This document shows positions 9,051 to 18,220 of a stretch of 64,000 nt of DNA, one piece after another. The position numbers and the translations under genes are program-made. Source of the stretch: Lysobacter gummosus (GTDB taxonomy: Bacteria; Pseudomonadota; Gammaproteobacteria; Xanthomonadales; Xanthomonadaceae); contig NZ_CP011131.1 of the NCBI RefSeq assembly GCF_001442805.1, positions 868,001-932,000 on the forward strand, in the 5' to 3' direction. The stretch's first letter is position 1; every line of letters begins with the position of its first letter. Under the pieces are notes generated by a model. That model was given only the letters and a program-made list of their open reading frames with translations, did not search any database and was not told the origin of the DNA.

Positions 9051-9096
9051 ACGCGTTGGAAGGCGGGCGCGAAAACGATTCGCGCCCGCGCGGACC

Positions 9097-10683
9097 TCAG
9101 TGACGGAAGTGGCGCACGCCGGTGAACACCATCGCCAGGCCGTGTTCGTCGGCGGCGGCGATGACTTCGCCGTCGCGCATCGAGCCGCCCGGCTGGATCA
9201 CCGCCTTGATGCCGGCCGCGGCGGCGGCGTCGATGCCGTCGCGGAACGGGAAGAACGCGTCGGAGGCCATCACCGAACCGGGAACGACCAGCCCGGCTTC
9301 CTCCGCCTTGAGCGCGGCGATCTTGGCGCTGACCACGCGGCTCATCTGGCCGGCGCCGATGCCGATGCTGCGATGGTCGCGCGCATAGACGATGGCGTTG
9401 GACTTGACGAACTTGGCGATGCGCCAGGCGAACAGCAGATCGCTGAGCTGCGCATCGGTGGGGGCGAGCTTGCTGACCACCTTGAGCTCGTCGCGGCCGA
9501 CTTCGCGCAGATCGCTGCTCTGCACCAGCAGGCCCGAGCCGATGCGCTTGAAATCCAGGGCGTTGCGGCCCTCGCCGTGGGGAATGCGCAGCACGCGCAC
9601 GTTGGCTTTCTTCTTCGCGTACTCGACCGCGGCGTCTTCGAAGTCCGGTGCGATCAGCACTTCGACGAACTGGCGGTCGAGGATGACTTTCGCCGTCGCC
9701 GCATCGAGCTTGGTGTTGAAAGCGATGATGCCGCCGAAGGCCGAGGTCGGATCGGTGGCGTAGGCCAGTTCGTAGGCGTCGCCGCAGGCCACGCCCTCGG
9801 CGACGCCGCAGGGGTTGGCGTGCTTGACGATCACGCAGGCCGGGCGCTCGAACTGGCGCACGCAGTCCCAGGCGGCATCGGCGTCGGCCAGGTTGTTGTA
9901 GCTCAGCTCCTTGCCCTGCAACTGGACGAAGGTGGCCAGGCTGCCCGGCAGCGGTTGCAGGTCGCGGTAGAACGCGCCCTGCTGATGCGGGTTTTCGCCG
10001 TAGCGCAGGTCCATGACCTTGACGAAGCTGGCGTTGTGCTGGGCCGGGAAGGCTTGTGCGCTGCCGTCTTCGGCGATCGCCGACAGGTGGTTGCTGATCG
10101 CCGCGTCGTACTGGGCGACGCGGTTGAACGCGGCCACCGACAGGGCGAAGCGGGTCTTGGCGCTGAGCGCGCCGGCGTTGGCCTGCAGCTCGGCGATCAG
10201 GCCGGCGTACTGCGCCGGATCGGTCGCGACCGCGACGCGGGCGAAGTTCTTCGCCGCCGAGCGCAGCATCGCCGGGCCGCCGATGTCGATGTTCTCGATG
10301 ATGTCTTCGAAGCTGCTGGCCGGATTGGCCGCGACTTTCTCGAACGGATACAGGTTCAGCACCAACAGATCTATCGCATCGATCCCGTGCTGAACCATCA
10401 CCGCGTCGTCGATGCCGGCGCGGCCGAGCAGGCCGCCGTGGACGATGGGATGCAGGGTCTTGACCCGGCCGTCCATCATTTCCGGGAACCCGGTGACCTC
10501 GGACACGTCGCGCACGTTCAGGCCGGCGTCGCGCAGGGCCTTGGCGGTGCCGCCGGTGGACAGCAGTTCCACGCCTTGTGCGGCCAGGGCCTGGGCGAGT
10601 TCGAGAAGGCCGGTCTTGTCGGACACGGACAGCAGGGCGCGACGGACGTGAACCGGCGTGCCGGTGGAGCGATCGGAGGTCAT
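9097..10683 (-). CDS. purH: Bifunctional AICAR formyltransferase / IMP cyclohydrolase
   Basis: A 528-residue enzyme for the last two steps of IMP synthesis. The N-terminal cyclohydrolase domain (about 1-205) includes [25 protein letters not shown] and [15 protein letters not shown]. The C-terminal transformylase domain includes the catalytic Lys-His in [12 protein letters not shown]. Full length. There is no obvious Shine-Dalgarno sequence before the ATG; a TATAAT box lies about 30 bases upstream. In many Xanthomonadaceae purH follows fis directly; here about 10 kb separates them. Confidence 0.97.
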   Translation of the reverse strand: MTSDRSTGTPVHVRRALLSVSDKTGLLELAQALAAQGVELLSTGGTAKALRDAGLNVRDVSEVTGFPEMMDGRVKTLHPIVHGGLLGRAGIDDAVMVQHGIDAIDLLVLNLYPFEKVAANPASSFEDIIENIDIGGPAMLRSAAKNFARVAVATDPAQYAGLIAELQANAGALSAKTRFALSVAAFNRVAQYDAAISNHLSAIAEDGSAQAFPAQHNASFVKVMDLRYGENPHQQGAFYRDLQPLPGSLATFVQLQGKELSYNNLADADAAWDCVRQFERPACVIVKHANPCGVAEGVACGDAYELAYATDPTSAFGGIIAFNTKLDAATAKVILDRQFVEVLIAPDFEDAAVEYAKKKANVRVLRIPHGEGRNALDFKRIGSGLLVQSSDLREVGRDELKVVSKLAPTDAQLSDLLFAWRIAKFVKSNAIVYARDHRSIGIGAGQMSRVVSAKIAALKAEEAGLVVPGSVMASDAFFPFRDGIDAAAAAGIKAVIQPGGSMRDGEVIAAADEHGLAMVFTGVRHFRH

Positions 10684-10713
10684 GCGGGGAGGAGGGCAGC
10701 GAAGGGCGCGGGA

Positions 10714-10719
10714 ATTATA
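10714..10719 (-). promoter_or_regulatory. Putative -10 box of the purH promoter
   Basis: Perfect TATAAT on the minus strand, about 30 bases before the purH ATG. The -35 region at 17-base spacing is GC-rich and does not match consensus, so an activator or a non-standard -35 would be needed. Confidence 0.5.
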
Positions 10720-10806
10720 GCTGGGCTGTGCTGGCGGGCCGGGGCGTTCGTGCGCGGAAGGGGGTTTTTGCGGCTTGGGGTGTCGGGCGGGGCAAGATCA
10801 AAGGCT

Positions 10807-10975
10807 CAAATCCCCCGCGTCCTGCGGACGCTCGCCCCCTTTTCTAAAGGGGGCAAAAGGCGGTGGCGTCGGCGGGCGTGGAAGCGCACCTGCGAGGCGG
10901 CAGGCGCCGATTTCGGCCCCTCCCACCCCGCCTTTGCTGTTCCCCCCTTTGAAAAAGGGGGGGCTGGGGGGATTT
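10807..10975. repeat. Paired-hairpin intergenic repeat, copy 1
   Basis: An element bounded by an inverted pair, caaatccccc on the left and ggggggatttg on the right. Inside are two hairpins made of C-runs and G-runs with AAA/TTT at the stem (cccccttttctaaaggggg and cccccctttgaaaaagggg). A second element with the same ends and similar inner hairpins lies at 38313-38588. It resembles a REP/BIME-type or MITE-like element. It lies between purH and the lipid operon. Confidence 0.75.
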
Positions 10976-11133
10976 GCTCTCCCTCCAACCCACCAAGCAG
11001 ACCACCCACGCTAGTCCCCAAGTCGAGCATTCCGATACCACCCACACCCGCCGCCCCCGCATCCACCATCGCCCCCCACAGCCGCTAAGCTGGTCCCCGA
11101 CCGCCCGTGGGGGTGCGGAGGAACGCACAAGGA

Positions 11134-11778
11134 ATGGCTTCGATCTACGCGTTGAAGGGACGCTTCCAGGCGCTGCTGCGGCCGATGGTGCGCGCACTGC
11201 ACGCGCTGGGCGTCACCGCCAATCAGGTCACCGCCGCCGCGGCGTTGATCTCGCTCGCGCTCGCCGCGCTGGTGTACTGGGGTGCGCCGCATCAGCCTTG
11301 GTGGTTCGCGCTGTTGCCGGCGTGGATGTTCGTGCGCATGGCGATGAACGCCATCGACGGCATGCTCGCGCGCGAATTCGGCCAGCAGTCGCGGCTGGGC
11401 GCCTACCTCAACGAATTGTGCGACGTCGTTTCCGACAGCGCGCTGTATCTGTCGCTGTTCGCACTGGCCGGCCTGCATCCGGCGCCGCTGCTGGCGTTCG
11501 TATTGCTGGCGGTGTTGACCGAATACGCCGGCGTGCTGGGGCCGATGATCGGCGCGCCGCGCCGTTACGACGGGCCGATGGGCAAGAGCGATCGCGCCTT
11601 CGTGATCGGTCTGCTCGGCTTGCTGCTGGCATTGGGATGGATCGGCGCGCGCACGACGGAACTTGCGCTGACGCTCGGCAGTGGGATGTGCGTATGGACC
11701 GTGGTGCGCCGTGTGTGCGCCGGTTTGCGGCATGATGCCGCGCAGGACGTCGCGCACCGACAAGGAGAACATTCATGA
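11134..11778 (+). CDS. ynbA: CDP-alcohol phosphatidyltransferase family protein (YnbA-like)
   Basis: First gene of the eight-gene lipid operon. This 214-residue polytopic membrane protein belongs to the family that moves a phosphatidyl group from CDP-diacylglycerol to an alcohol. The family motif is D-x2-DG-x2-AR-x8-G-x3-D-x3-D; here it reads NAIDGMLAR ... GAYLNELCD. The first and third aspartates are asparagine, as I recall for E. coli YnbA. The ATG at 11134 (MASIYALKGRFQALLRP) has GGAGG 12 bases upstream. Ten bases separate it from the next gene. Product alcohol unknown. Confidence 0.87.
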   Translation: MASIYALKGRFQALLRPMVRALHALGVTANQVTAAAALISLALAALVYWGAPHQPWWFALLPAWMFVRMAMNAIDGMLAREFGQQSRLGAYLNELCDVVSDSALYLSLFALAGLHPAPLLAFVLLAVLTEYAGVLGPMIGAPRRYDGPMGKSDRAFVIGLLGLLLALGWIGARTTELALTLGSGMCVWTVVRRVCAGLRHDAAQDVAHRQGEHS

Positions 11779-11788
11779 GGACGTGGTC

Positions 11789-13546
11789 ATGAGCGAAGCG
11801 CAGGAAGGTTATTTCGCCAGTTTCGACGGGGTCGAGCTGTTCTATCGCCACTGGCCGGCGAGCAAGAGCGACGGCGGGCCGCGCAAGGCGCTGGTGCTGC
11901 TGCATCGCGGCCACGAGCATTCCGGACGCGTGCAGCATCTGGTCGCCGAACTGGGGCTGGACGATTTCGACGTATTCGCCTGGGACGCGCGTGGCAACGG
12001 CCGTTCGCCCGGCGAGCGCGGCGATGCGCCGGGTTTCGAGGCGCTGGTGCGCGATCTGGATCGCTTCATCGCTCACATTCATGCCCGGCATCAGGTCGCG
12101 GTCGAAGACATCGCCTTGATCGCGCAGAGCGTCGGCGCGGTGGTCGCGGCGACCTGGGTGCACGACTACGCGCCGCGCCTGCGCGCGCTGGTGCTGGCCT
12201 CGCCGGCGTTCAAGGTCAAGCTTTACGTGCCGCTGGCGCGGCCGGGCCTGAAGCTGATGCAGAAGCTGCGCGGCAATTTCTTCGTCAACAGCTACGTCAA
12301 GCCGCAGTGGCTGACCCACGATCCGGAGCGGATCGAAAGCTATCGCACCGATCCTCTGATCGCCCGGCCGATTTCGGTGCGGGTGCTGCTGGGCCTGTAC
12401 GAAGCCGCCGATCGCATCGTCGCCGACGCGCAGGCGATCACCGTGCCCACGCAACTGTTGGTGTCCGGCGCGGATTTCGTCGTCCACCGCGGCCCGCAGG
12501 ACCGTTTTTACGAACGCCTGGGTTCGCGCATCAAAGAGCGCCACCTGCTCGCGGATTTCTACCACGACACCCTGGGCGAGAAAGGCCGCGTCGCCGCGGT
12601 CAACCGCATTCGCGCGTTCGTGCAGGCGCGTTTCGCCGAGCCGCTGCAGCGCGCCGATCTGCTCGACGCGCACCGTCACGGGCCCAGCTTCGAGGAATCG
12701 GAAAAACTGTCGTGGCCGCCGCAGCGCTGGTCGCTGGCCGATCTGCGCTGGCGCTTCGTCCGCGCCAGCCTGCGTTTCGGCGGCAAATTGTCGCAAGGCA
12801 TCAAGCTGGGCCTGGATACCGGTTTCGACTCGGGCAGCAGTCTGGACTACGTCTACCGCAATGAGGCGCGCGGCAGCGGGCCGCTCGGCCGCATGGTTGA
12901 TCGCAATTATCTGGAAGCCATCGGCTGGCGCGGCATCCGCGTGCGTCGCACCCATCTGCACGAGTTGCTGCGCGAAGCCATGCGCCGCCTGCGCGCGGCG
13001 GGGATGGCGGTGGACGCGGTGGACATCGCCGCCGGACACGGCCGTTACGCGCTCGAAGCGCTGGCCGGCGGCGCCGAACGCGCCGATTCGATCCGCTTGC
13101 GCGATTACAGCGAACTTAACGTCGATAAGGGCCGCGCGCTGATCGATGAGCTCGGCGCCGGCGCGCTCGCGCGCTTCGACCAGGGCGACGCCTTCGATCG
13201 CAACGCGCTGGCCGCGCTCGATCCCAAGCCGACCCTGGCGGTGGTGTCGGGCCTGTACGAACTGTTCCCCGACAATGCGCTGGTGCGGCGTTCGCTGGAC
13301 GGTCTGGCCGCGGCGGTGCCGCCGGGCGGCTTCCTGGTCTACACCGGCCAGCCCTGGCATCCGCAACTGGAGTTCATCGCCCGCGCGCTGACCAGCCACC
13401 GCGGCGGCGAGGCCTGGGTGATGCGCCGGCGCAGTCAGCAGGAGATGGACGATCTGGTGCGCGCGGCGGGCTTCGTCAAGATCGACCAGCGCATCGACGC
13501 CTGGGGCATCTTCACCGTATCGCTGGCGCAGCGAGTCCAGCCATGA
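11789..13546 (+). CDS. ynbC: Bifunctional alpha/beta hydrolase / SAM methyltransferase (YnbC-like)
   Basis: A 585-residue two-domain protein, the length I recall for E. coli YnbC. Residues 1-290 form a monoacylglycerol-lipase-like alpha/beta hydrolase with probable nucleophile Ser114 (IAQSVGA, AxSxG-type elbow), Asp229 (SGADF) and His259 (DFYHD). Residues about 385-580 form a class I methyltransferase with motif I VDIAAGHGRYALEAL (411-425) and an acidic turn LRDYSELN. The start at 11789 (MSEAQEGYF) follows GAGG. Predicted to deacylate or methylate a lipid in this pathway; the substrate is not known. Its stop overlaps the next start (ATGA). Confidence 0.9.
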   Translation: MSEAQEGYFASFDGVELFYRHWPASKSDGGPRKALVLLHRGHEHSGRVQHLVAELGLDDFDVFAWDARGNGRSPGERGDAPGFEALVRDLDRFIAHIHARHQVAVEDIALIAQSVGAVVAATWVHDYAPRLRALVLASPAFKVKLYVPLARPGLKLMQKLRGNFFVNSYVKPQWLTHDPERIESYRTDPLIARPISVRVLLGLYEAADRIVADAQAITVPTQLLVSGADFVVHRGPQDRFYERLGSRIKERHLLADFYHDTLGEKGRVAAVNRIRAFVQARFAEPLQRADLLDAHRHGPSFEESEKLSWPPQRWSLADLRWRFVRASLRFGGKLSQGIKLGLDTGFDSGSSLDYVYRNEARGSGPLGRMVDRNYLEAIGWRGIRVRRTHLHELLREAMRRLRAAGMAVDAVDIAAGHGRYALEALAGGAERADSIRLRDYSELNVDKGRALIDELGAGALARFDQGDAFDRNALAALDPKPTLAVVSGLYELFPDNALVRRSLDGLAAAVPPGGFLVYTGQPWHPQLEFIARALTSHRGGEAWVMRRRSQQEMDDLVRAAGFVKIDQRIDAWGIFTVSLAQRVQP

Positions 13547-14886
13547 CCGTCGCGACCGCGCGCCGCCCGTGGGCGCGGGCGGCGTTGTGGCTGTTGCTGC
13601 TGGGGCCGCTGTTCTTTCTCAGCTACGGCTACGCCAACTCGGTCGCGTCCGCGCGCGCGGACGTGCCCAGCATCGTGTTCGGCTGGGAACACGCGATTCC
13701 GTTCTGGGCCTGGACCATCGTGCCGTACTGGTCGATCGATCTGTTCTACGGCATTTCCCTGTTCGTGTGCCGCGACAAGCGCGAGCTGGACACGCAGGCG
13801 TTTCGGCTGCTGACCGCGCAGGCCATCGCGGTCGGCTGCTTCCTGCTGTTCCCGCTGCATTTCACCTTCACCCGTCCGGACACCGGCGGCGTGTTCGGCT
13901 GGTTGTTCGACGTGCTGCTGGGCTTCGACAAGCCGTTCAACCAGGCGCCGTCGCTGCATATCGTGTTGCTGATCGTGCTGTGGGCGCGGTTCGCCCAACA
14001 CCTGAGCGGCGCCTGGCGCTGGCTGTTGCATGGGTGGTTCGCGCTGATCGGCGTGTCGGTGCTGACCACTTATCAGCATCACTTCATCGACATCCCTACC
14101 GGCGTGCTCGCCGGCTGGTTGTGCGTGTGGCTGTGGCCCGAGCGCGTGGCCGCGCCGTGGCGCGAGGCGACGCTGGCGCGCGATCCGCAGCGCTGGAAGA
14201 TGGCGGCGATTTATCTGGCCGGCGCGGCGCTGTGCGCGTGGGGCGCGATCGACCTGGGCGGCTGGGCGCTGTGGTTGCTCTGGCCGGCGGCGTCGCTGCT
14301 CTTGGTCGCGGCCAACTATGCCGTGTTCGGCGCGAACGGGTTCCAGAAACGCGATGACGGCCGCCTGAGCCGCGCCGCGCGTTGGCTGTACGCGCCGTAC
14401 CTGCTCGGCGCCTGGGCCAATTCGCGCTGGTGGACGCGGCGCGCGCCGCAGCCGGTGTGGGTCATCGACGAATTGTGGCTGGGCCGGGTGCCGGCGCGCG
14501 GGCAACGCGACGGCTATGCGCGCGTGGTCGATGTCAGCGCCGAGCTGCCGCTGCGGCCGTGGCGCGAGGGCGATGTGGTGCGGCCGATGCTCGATCTGAT
14601 CGCGCCGACGCCGCAGCAACTGCGCCAGATCGCGGCCGATATCGAATCCGCGCGCGGTCGCGGCGAGGTTCTGGTGTGCTGCGCCCTGGGCTATTCGCGC
14701 AGCGCCGCCGCGGTCGCGGCCTGGCTGTTGCGCAGCGGACGCGCGGCGACGGTCGATGAGGCGATCGCGATCCTGCGCCGGGCGCGTCCGGAGATCGTGC
14801 TGCGCGAGCGGCATCGTCGTGCGTTGGGCCTGATGTTGCGCGAGGCGTCGCCGTCGCCAGCCGCGCTCGGAGAGCAGACGGCATGA
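13543..14886 (+). CDS. ynbD: PAP2 phosphatase / dual-specificity phosphatase fusion (YnbD-like)
   Basis: A 447-residue membrane protein. The N-terminal two thirds are a polytopic PAP2-type lipid phosphatase with PSLH (136-139) and the catalytic-type QHHFID (H180, D183); the first PAP2 motif is not obvious. Four or five further helices follow to about residue 265. The last about 150 residues are a protein-tyrosine/dual-specificity-type phosphatase domain with the P-loop VCCALGYSRSA (Cys380 and Arg386, C-x5-R). It is predicted to dephosphorylate a phospholipid-phosphate intermediate. It overlaps both neighbours by ATGA. Confidence 0.9.
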   Translation: MTVATARRPWARAALWLLLLGPLFFLSYGYANSVASARADVPSIVFGWEHAIPFWAWTIVPYWSIDLFYGISLFVCRDKRELDTQAFRLLTAQAIAVGCFLLFPLHFTFTRPDTGGVFGWLFDVLLGFDKPFNQAPSLHIVLLIVLWARFAQHLSGAWRWLLHGWFALIGVSVLTTYQHHFIDIPTGVLAGWLCVWLWPERVAAPWREATLARDPQRWKMAAIYLAGAALCAWGAIDLGGWALWLLWPAASLLLVAANYAVFGANGFQKRDDGRLSRAARWLYAPYLLGAWANSRWWTRRAPQPVWVIDELWLGRVPARGQRDGYARVVDVSAELPLRPWREGDVVRPMLDLIAPTPQQLRQIAADIESARGRGEVLVCCALGYSRSAAAVAAWLLRSGRAATVDEAIAILRRARPEIVLRERHRRALGLMLREASPSPAALGEQTA

Positions 14887-15350
14887 GCGCGGATCACGCA
14901 GGCGACGCGGCCGAAGTCGCGCCGATCTCCGCCTTCGAACTGCGGACGATGGCAGCATTGCTCGCGCAGGGACGCTGGCTGTGCGCGGCGTCCTTGCTGC
15001 TATGGCTTGCGGCGCTGCTTGGCTTGATCCTGGATGCAGCATCGCCGCCATGGGCATCGATCGCCTGGCTGCTGAGTCTGTTGGCGGGGCTGGCGCAGCT
15101 GTACTACGCGATTCGCGTGGATTTCGACGCGTGCCTGCTGCAGGCCCTGGCCGCATCCGGCGACGACGCCCACGCCGCCCGCCGCCTGGACGCCGCGCTG
15201 CGCGGCCTGGGCTTGCTCAAGCCCGGCCGTGAGGGCCGCGATTGGCCGCGGCGCTGGCGCGGCGCGCGCGGCTTGCTGTTGCGGCAGGCGTTGGCTTTGA
15301 TCGTACAGTTCGCGGCACTGATCGCACCTTTTGGACGAGTGTGGCTATGA
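14883..15350 (+). CDS. Small membrane protein in the lipid operon
   Basis: A 155-residue protein with two adjacent hydrophobic helices (about 30-53 and 57-78) and a third near the C-terminus (about 133-152), separated by a basic, Arg-rich soluble loop (GREGRDWPRRWRGARG). No family recognised. Its start and stop each overlap the neighbouring gene by ATGA, so it is almost certainly translationally coupled and part of the operon. I recall no counterpart in E. coli ynbABCD. Confidence 0.82.
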   Translation: MSADHAGDAAEVAPISAFELRTMAALLAQGRWLCAASLLLWLAALLGLILDAASPPWASIAWLLSLLAGLAQLYYAIRVDFDACLLQALAASGDDAHAARRLDAALRGLGLLKPGREGRDWPRRWRGARGLLLRQALALIVQFAALIAPFGRVWL

Positions 15351-16810
15351 ATCCGACCGACGCTGCGCAATGGACCGATGAGCAGCGCGCCCTGTGGCAG
15401 CGGTTGCGCGACTACCGATTCGGCGGCGAACATCCGCAGGCCTACGTGGACCGCATCGCCCACGCCATCCAGTCTTCGCGCGAAGCCGCCGAGGCGGCGC
15501 TGGAGGAATACCGCCGCTTCTGTTTCCTGGCGGTGGTGGCGACGCACACGGTGACGCCGAGCGAGACCATCGACAAGGTCTGGCACGCGCACATGACCGA
15601 CACGCGCGACTACTGGCTGCGGTTCTGCCCGCAGGTGCTCAAGCGCGATCTGCACCACACCCCGTCGCTGGGCGGGCAGGTCGAGGACTCGCGCCATCAG
15701 CAGCAGTACCGCGACACGCTGGACAGCTACCGCAGCTACTTCGACGAGCCGCCGGCCGCGTTGTGGCCGCCGGCGCGGGTCGAACCGCCGCCGCGCAAGC
15801 CGATGGCGCGCGATGAGGCGCGGCTGCGCCTGCTGACGCCGTGGGCCTCGGCGCCGCGTGGGATCGGCATCGGCGTGTGGGTGGCGAGTGCGGCGCTGAT
15901 CGCGCTGTGGGTGCTGCTCGCCCCGGCGCAGGGAAGCTTCAACGTGCTGAACTGGCGCGGCGGCGCGTTCCTCGCGTTTTATTTGTTCGCGCTGGTGTGG
16001 GGCTTTCTCGCCGGCAGCGCGGTCAAGCGGCTGATGCGCGGGCCGAACACGCGCGACGGCAAGAGTTACGACGATTTCGTCGAACTCGGCTTCCTCGCCG
16101 GCGGCGCCGAGCGCGCCGCCGACGTGGCCATCATCGAATTGATGGAGCGCGGCGTGCTGAGCTTGGACTACCAAGGCACCGCGTACACCGCCGCGCAGCA
16201 GCGCGATGAGGTGTGGCTGCGCATCGACGCCGCCCAGGCCGCTCTGCTGACGCCGCCGCTGCGCACCGCCGCCGACGTGGCCGCGCGCGAGCAGACCATG
16301 AGCGCGACGCTGAAAGCGCTCGAACGCGCCTACACGCCGATCGCCGCGCAACTGCGGCGCAAGGGCTGGTGGCTGCCGAAGGCGCGCGAATGGCAGATCC
16401 GCCTTATCGGCAGCGCGCCGTTGCTGGCGCTGGCGGTGCTGGGCGTGATGAAACTGATGATCGGCCTGGCGCGCGACAAGCCGGTCGGGTTCTTGTTCAT
16501 ACTGCTGATCTTGACCGTGTTCATGTACCTGGGCCGGCTGCTGCGCGCGCAACCGCGCACGCGCGCCGGCGAGTGGGTGTTGTACGACGCCAGCGAGGAG
16601 CTGTCCGGCGCGGAGCCGATGCATCGCGCCGCGTTGATGGGCACGATCGGCCTGGTCGGCACCGACTACAGCGAGTACCACACCTTGCGCACGCCGGTAT
16701 CGAGTTCCTCGAGCAGCGATTCGAACAGCAGCGGCGGCAGCGGTTGCAGCAGCGGCGACGGAGGCGGCGGTGGCGGTGGCTGCGGCGGTTGTGGCGGCGG
16801 TGGCGATTGA
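15347..16810 (+). CDS. TIGR04222-type membrane protein with WHxH domain and Gly/Cys tail
   Basis: A 487-residue membrane protein. The N-terminal about 140 residues match the glycine-rich-domain-protein (DUF1399-like) pattern around IDKVWHAHMTDTRDYW and LHHTPSLGG. Two hydrophobic helices (about 175-230) are followed by a soluble segment (FVELGFLAGGAERAADVAI) typical of the TIGR04222 family, then two more helices (about 350-395). The end is a Ser/Gly run finishing in glycines and cysteines (CGGCGGGGD). The ATG at 15347 overlaps the previous stop. Function unknown; the Cys-rich tail may bind metal or mediate assembly. Confidence 0.82.
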   Translation: MNPTDAAQWTDEQRALWQRLRDYRFGGEHPQAYVDRIAHAIQSSREAAEAALEEYRRFCFLAVVATHTVTPSETIDKVWHAHMTDTRDYWLRFCPQVLKRDLHHTPSLGGQVEDSRHQQQYRDTLDSYRSYFDEPPAALWPPARVEPPPRKPMARDEARLRLLTPWASAPRGIGIGVWVASAALIALWVLLAPAQGSFNVLNWRGGAFLAFYLFALVWGFLAGSAVKRLMRGPNTRDGKSYDDFVELGFLAGGAERAADVAIIELMERGVLSLDYQGTAYTAAQQRDEVWLRIDAAQAALLTPPLRTAADVAAREQTMSATLKALERAYTPIAAQLRRKGWWLPKAREWQIRLIGSAPLLALAVLGVMKLMIGLARDKPVGFLFILLILTVFMYLGRLLRAQPRTRAGEWVLYDASEELSGAEPMHRAALMGTIGLVGTDYSEYHTLRTPVSSSSSSDSNSSGGSGCSSGDGGGGGGGCGGCGGGGD

Positions 16811-16853
16811 ACGCGGCGCGGGTGAATGCAGCACGATGGAGTGGAGCACGACG

Positions 16854-17579
16854 ATGACGAGCGAGCACGGACCTGACGAGCAATCCCGCGACGGCCGCGA
16901 GCCCGCGCCGCCGCCGCCCGCGCCACCGCGGGCCGGCGCTGCGACCACGCCGCGCGACGACCGGCTCATGGCGCTGGCCGCGCGATTGCGCGCGCGCGGC
17001 GCCACGCCCAACGGCATTTCGCTGTTCGCCATCGGCCTGTCGGCGCTGGCCGGCGCCTCGTTCTTTTTCGCCTTGCGCGATCCGCCGCATTACGGCGCGG
17101 CCTTGCTGCTGTTCGCGGCGCTGTGCCTGGGCGGGCGGCTGTTGTGCAACCGGCTCGACGGCCTGCTGGCGCGTCGTGGCGGCATGGTCGGCAAGGCCGG
17201 CGAGGTCTACAGCGACGCGCCCGACCGATTGGCCGATGCGCTGGTGTTTCTTGGCGTCGGCTACGGCCTGGCGGCGTGGCTGCCGTGGGCCTCGGACCTG
17301 GGTTGGGCGGCATCGCTGCTCGCGGTCGGCACTGCCTACGTGCGCGTGCTCGGTCTGGCCTGCGGCCTGCGTGAACACGACGAAGGGCCGATGCCGCGGC
17401 GCACGCGCATGATCGCCACCGCGATTGCGGCGCTGCTGTCGGCGGTGGGACTGGCGCTGGGGCATCAGATGGTGGTCGCGTGGTTGCTGCTGGCCGCGCT
17501 GGGCGCGGTGATCGTCGGCGCGGCATGGACCATCGGCTTGCGTCTGCGCGCGATCGTGCGCGAGCTGGAGGCGCGATGA
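16854..17579 (+). CDS. Second CDP-alcohol phosphatidyltransferase family protein
   Basis: A 241-residue membrane protein with a proline-rich cytosolic leader (about 1-35) and about six helices. The family motif reads NRLDGLLAR ... GEVYSDAPD: the first canonical Asp is Asn and the third is Ser, with Asp at the next position. ATG at 16854 is chosen for GGAG seven bases upstream; 16836 is an alternative in-frame ATG. It is a divergent paralogue of the first gene of the operon. Two such enzymes suggest two different head-group alcohols or successive steps. It overlaps the next gene by ATGA. Confidence 0.85.
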   Translation: MTSEHGPDEQSRDGREPAPPPPAPPRAGAATTPRDDRLMALAARLRARGATPNGISLFAIGLSALAGASFFFALRDPPHYGAALLLFAALCLGGRLLCNRLDGLLARRGGMVGKAGEVYSDAPDRLADALVFLGVGYGLAAWLPWASDLGWAASLLAVGTAYVRVLGLACGLREHDEGPMPRRTRMIATAIAALLSAVGLALGHQMVVAWLLLAALGAVIVGAAWTIGLRLRAIVRELEAR

Positions 17580-18220
17580 TTTCGCAACTGCTGGCCGACG
17601 GCTTCAGCGCCGCGATCCGGCTGCTGACCGGCGCGCGCGCGCTGTGGCGTTGCTCGCCCTCGGCCGATCACCGTGTCTATTACGGCAACCACGTCAGCCA
17701 CGGCGATTTCGTGATGATCTGGTCGGCGCTGCCGCCGTCGCTGCGCCGCGACGTGCGGCCGGTGGCCGGCGCCGATTATTGGCAGCGCGATGTCCTGCGC
17801 CGTTATCTGATCCGCGAGGTCTTCAACGGTGTGCTGATCGAGCGCGATCCGGAGCAGCGCAAGCAGGATGCCATCGAAACCCTGTGCGAAGCCGTCGATG
17901 GCGGCAGTTCGCTGATTCTGTTTCCGGAAGGCACGCGCAATCAGAGCGATGAGCCGCTGCTGCCGTTCAAGAGCGGCCTGTATCACCTGGCGCGCAAGCG
18001 GCCGGAACTGGAATTCGTGCCGGTGTGGATCGACAACCTGGCCCGGGTGATGCCCAAGGGCAAGCTGCTGCCCTTGCCGCTGCTGTGCACGGCGACTTTC
18101 GGCGACACGATCCGGCTTGGCGCGGACGAGGATAAGGATGCGTTTTTACGGCGCGCGCGCGAGGCCTTGCTGGCCTTGTCCGATCATGCGCCGGCCAACA
18201 GCCAGGGAGCGGCGGGATGA
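17576..18220 (+). CDS. Lysophospholipid (1-acylglycerol-3-phosphate) acyltransferase, PlsC family
   Basis: A 214-residue acyltransferase. The catalytic HX4D motif is present (NHVSHGDF) as is the substrate-binding block LFPEGTRNQ. A short hydrophobic/amphipathic N-terminus suggests membrane association. The start MISQLLADGF at 17576 overlaps the preceding stop by ATGA; the frame is open upstream but the coupled start is the natural one. It is predicted to acylate a lyso-lipid in the operon's pathway. It is distinct from a housekeeping plsC because of its operon membership. Confidence 0.9.
   Translation: MISQLLADGFSAAIRLLTGARALWRCSPSADHRVYYGNHVSHGDFVMIWSALPPSLRRDVRPVAGADYWQRDVLRRYLIREVFNGVLIERDPEQRKQDAIETLCEAVDGGSSLILFPEGTRNQSDEPLLPFKSGLYHLARKRPELEFVPVWIDNLARVMPKGKLLPLPLLCTATFGDTIRLGADEDKDAFLRRAREALLALSDHAPANSQGAAG

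Noticed and set aside
8902..11088. A 728-codon open frame on the plus strand
   Set aside because: Antisense shadow of purH and the membrane-protein gene; repetitive Val/Ala/Asp/His sequence without domains.
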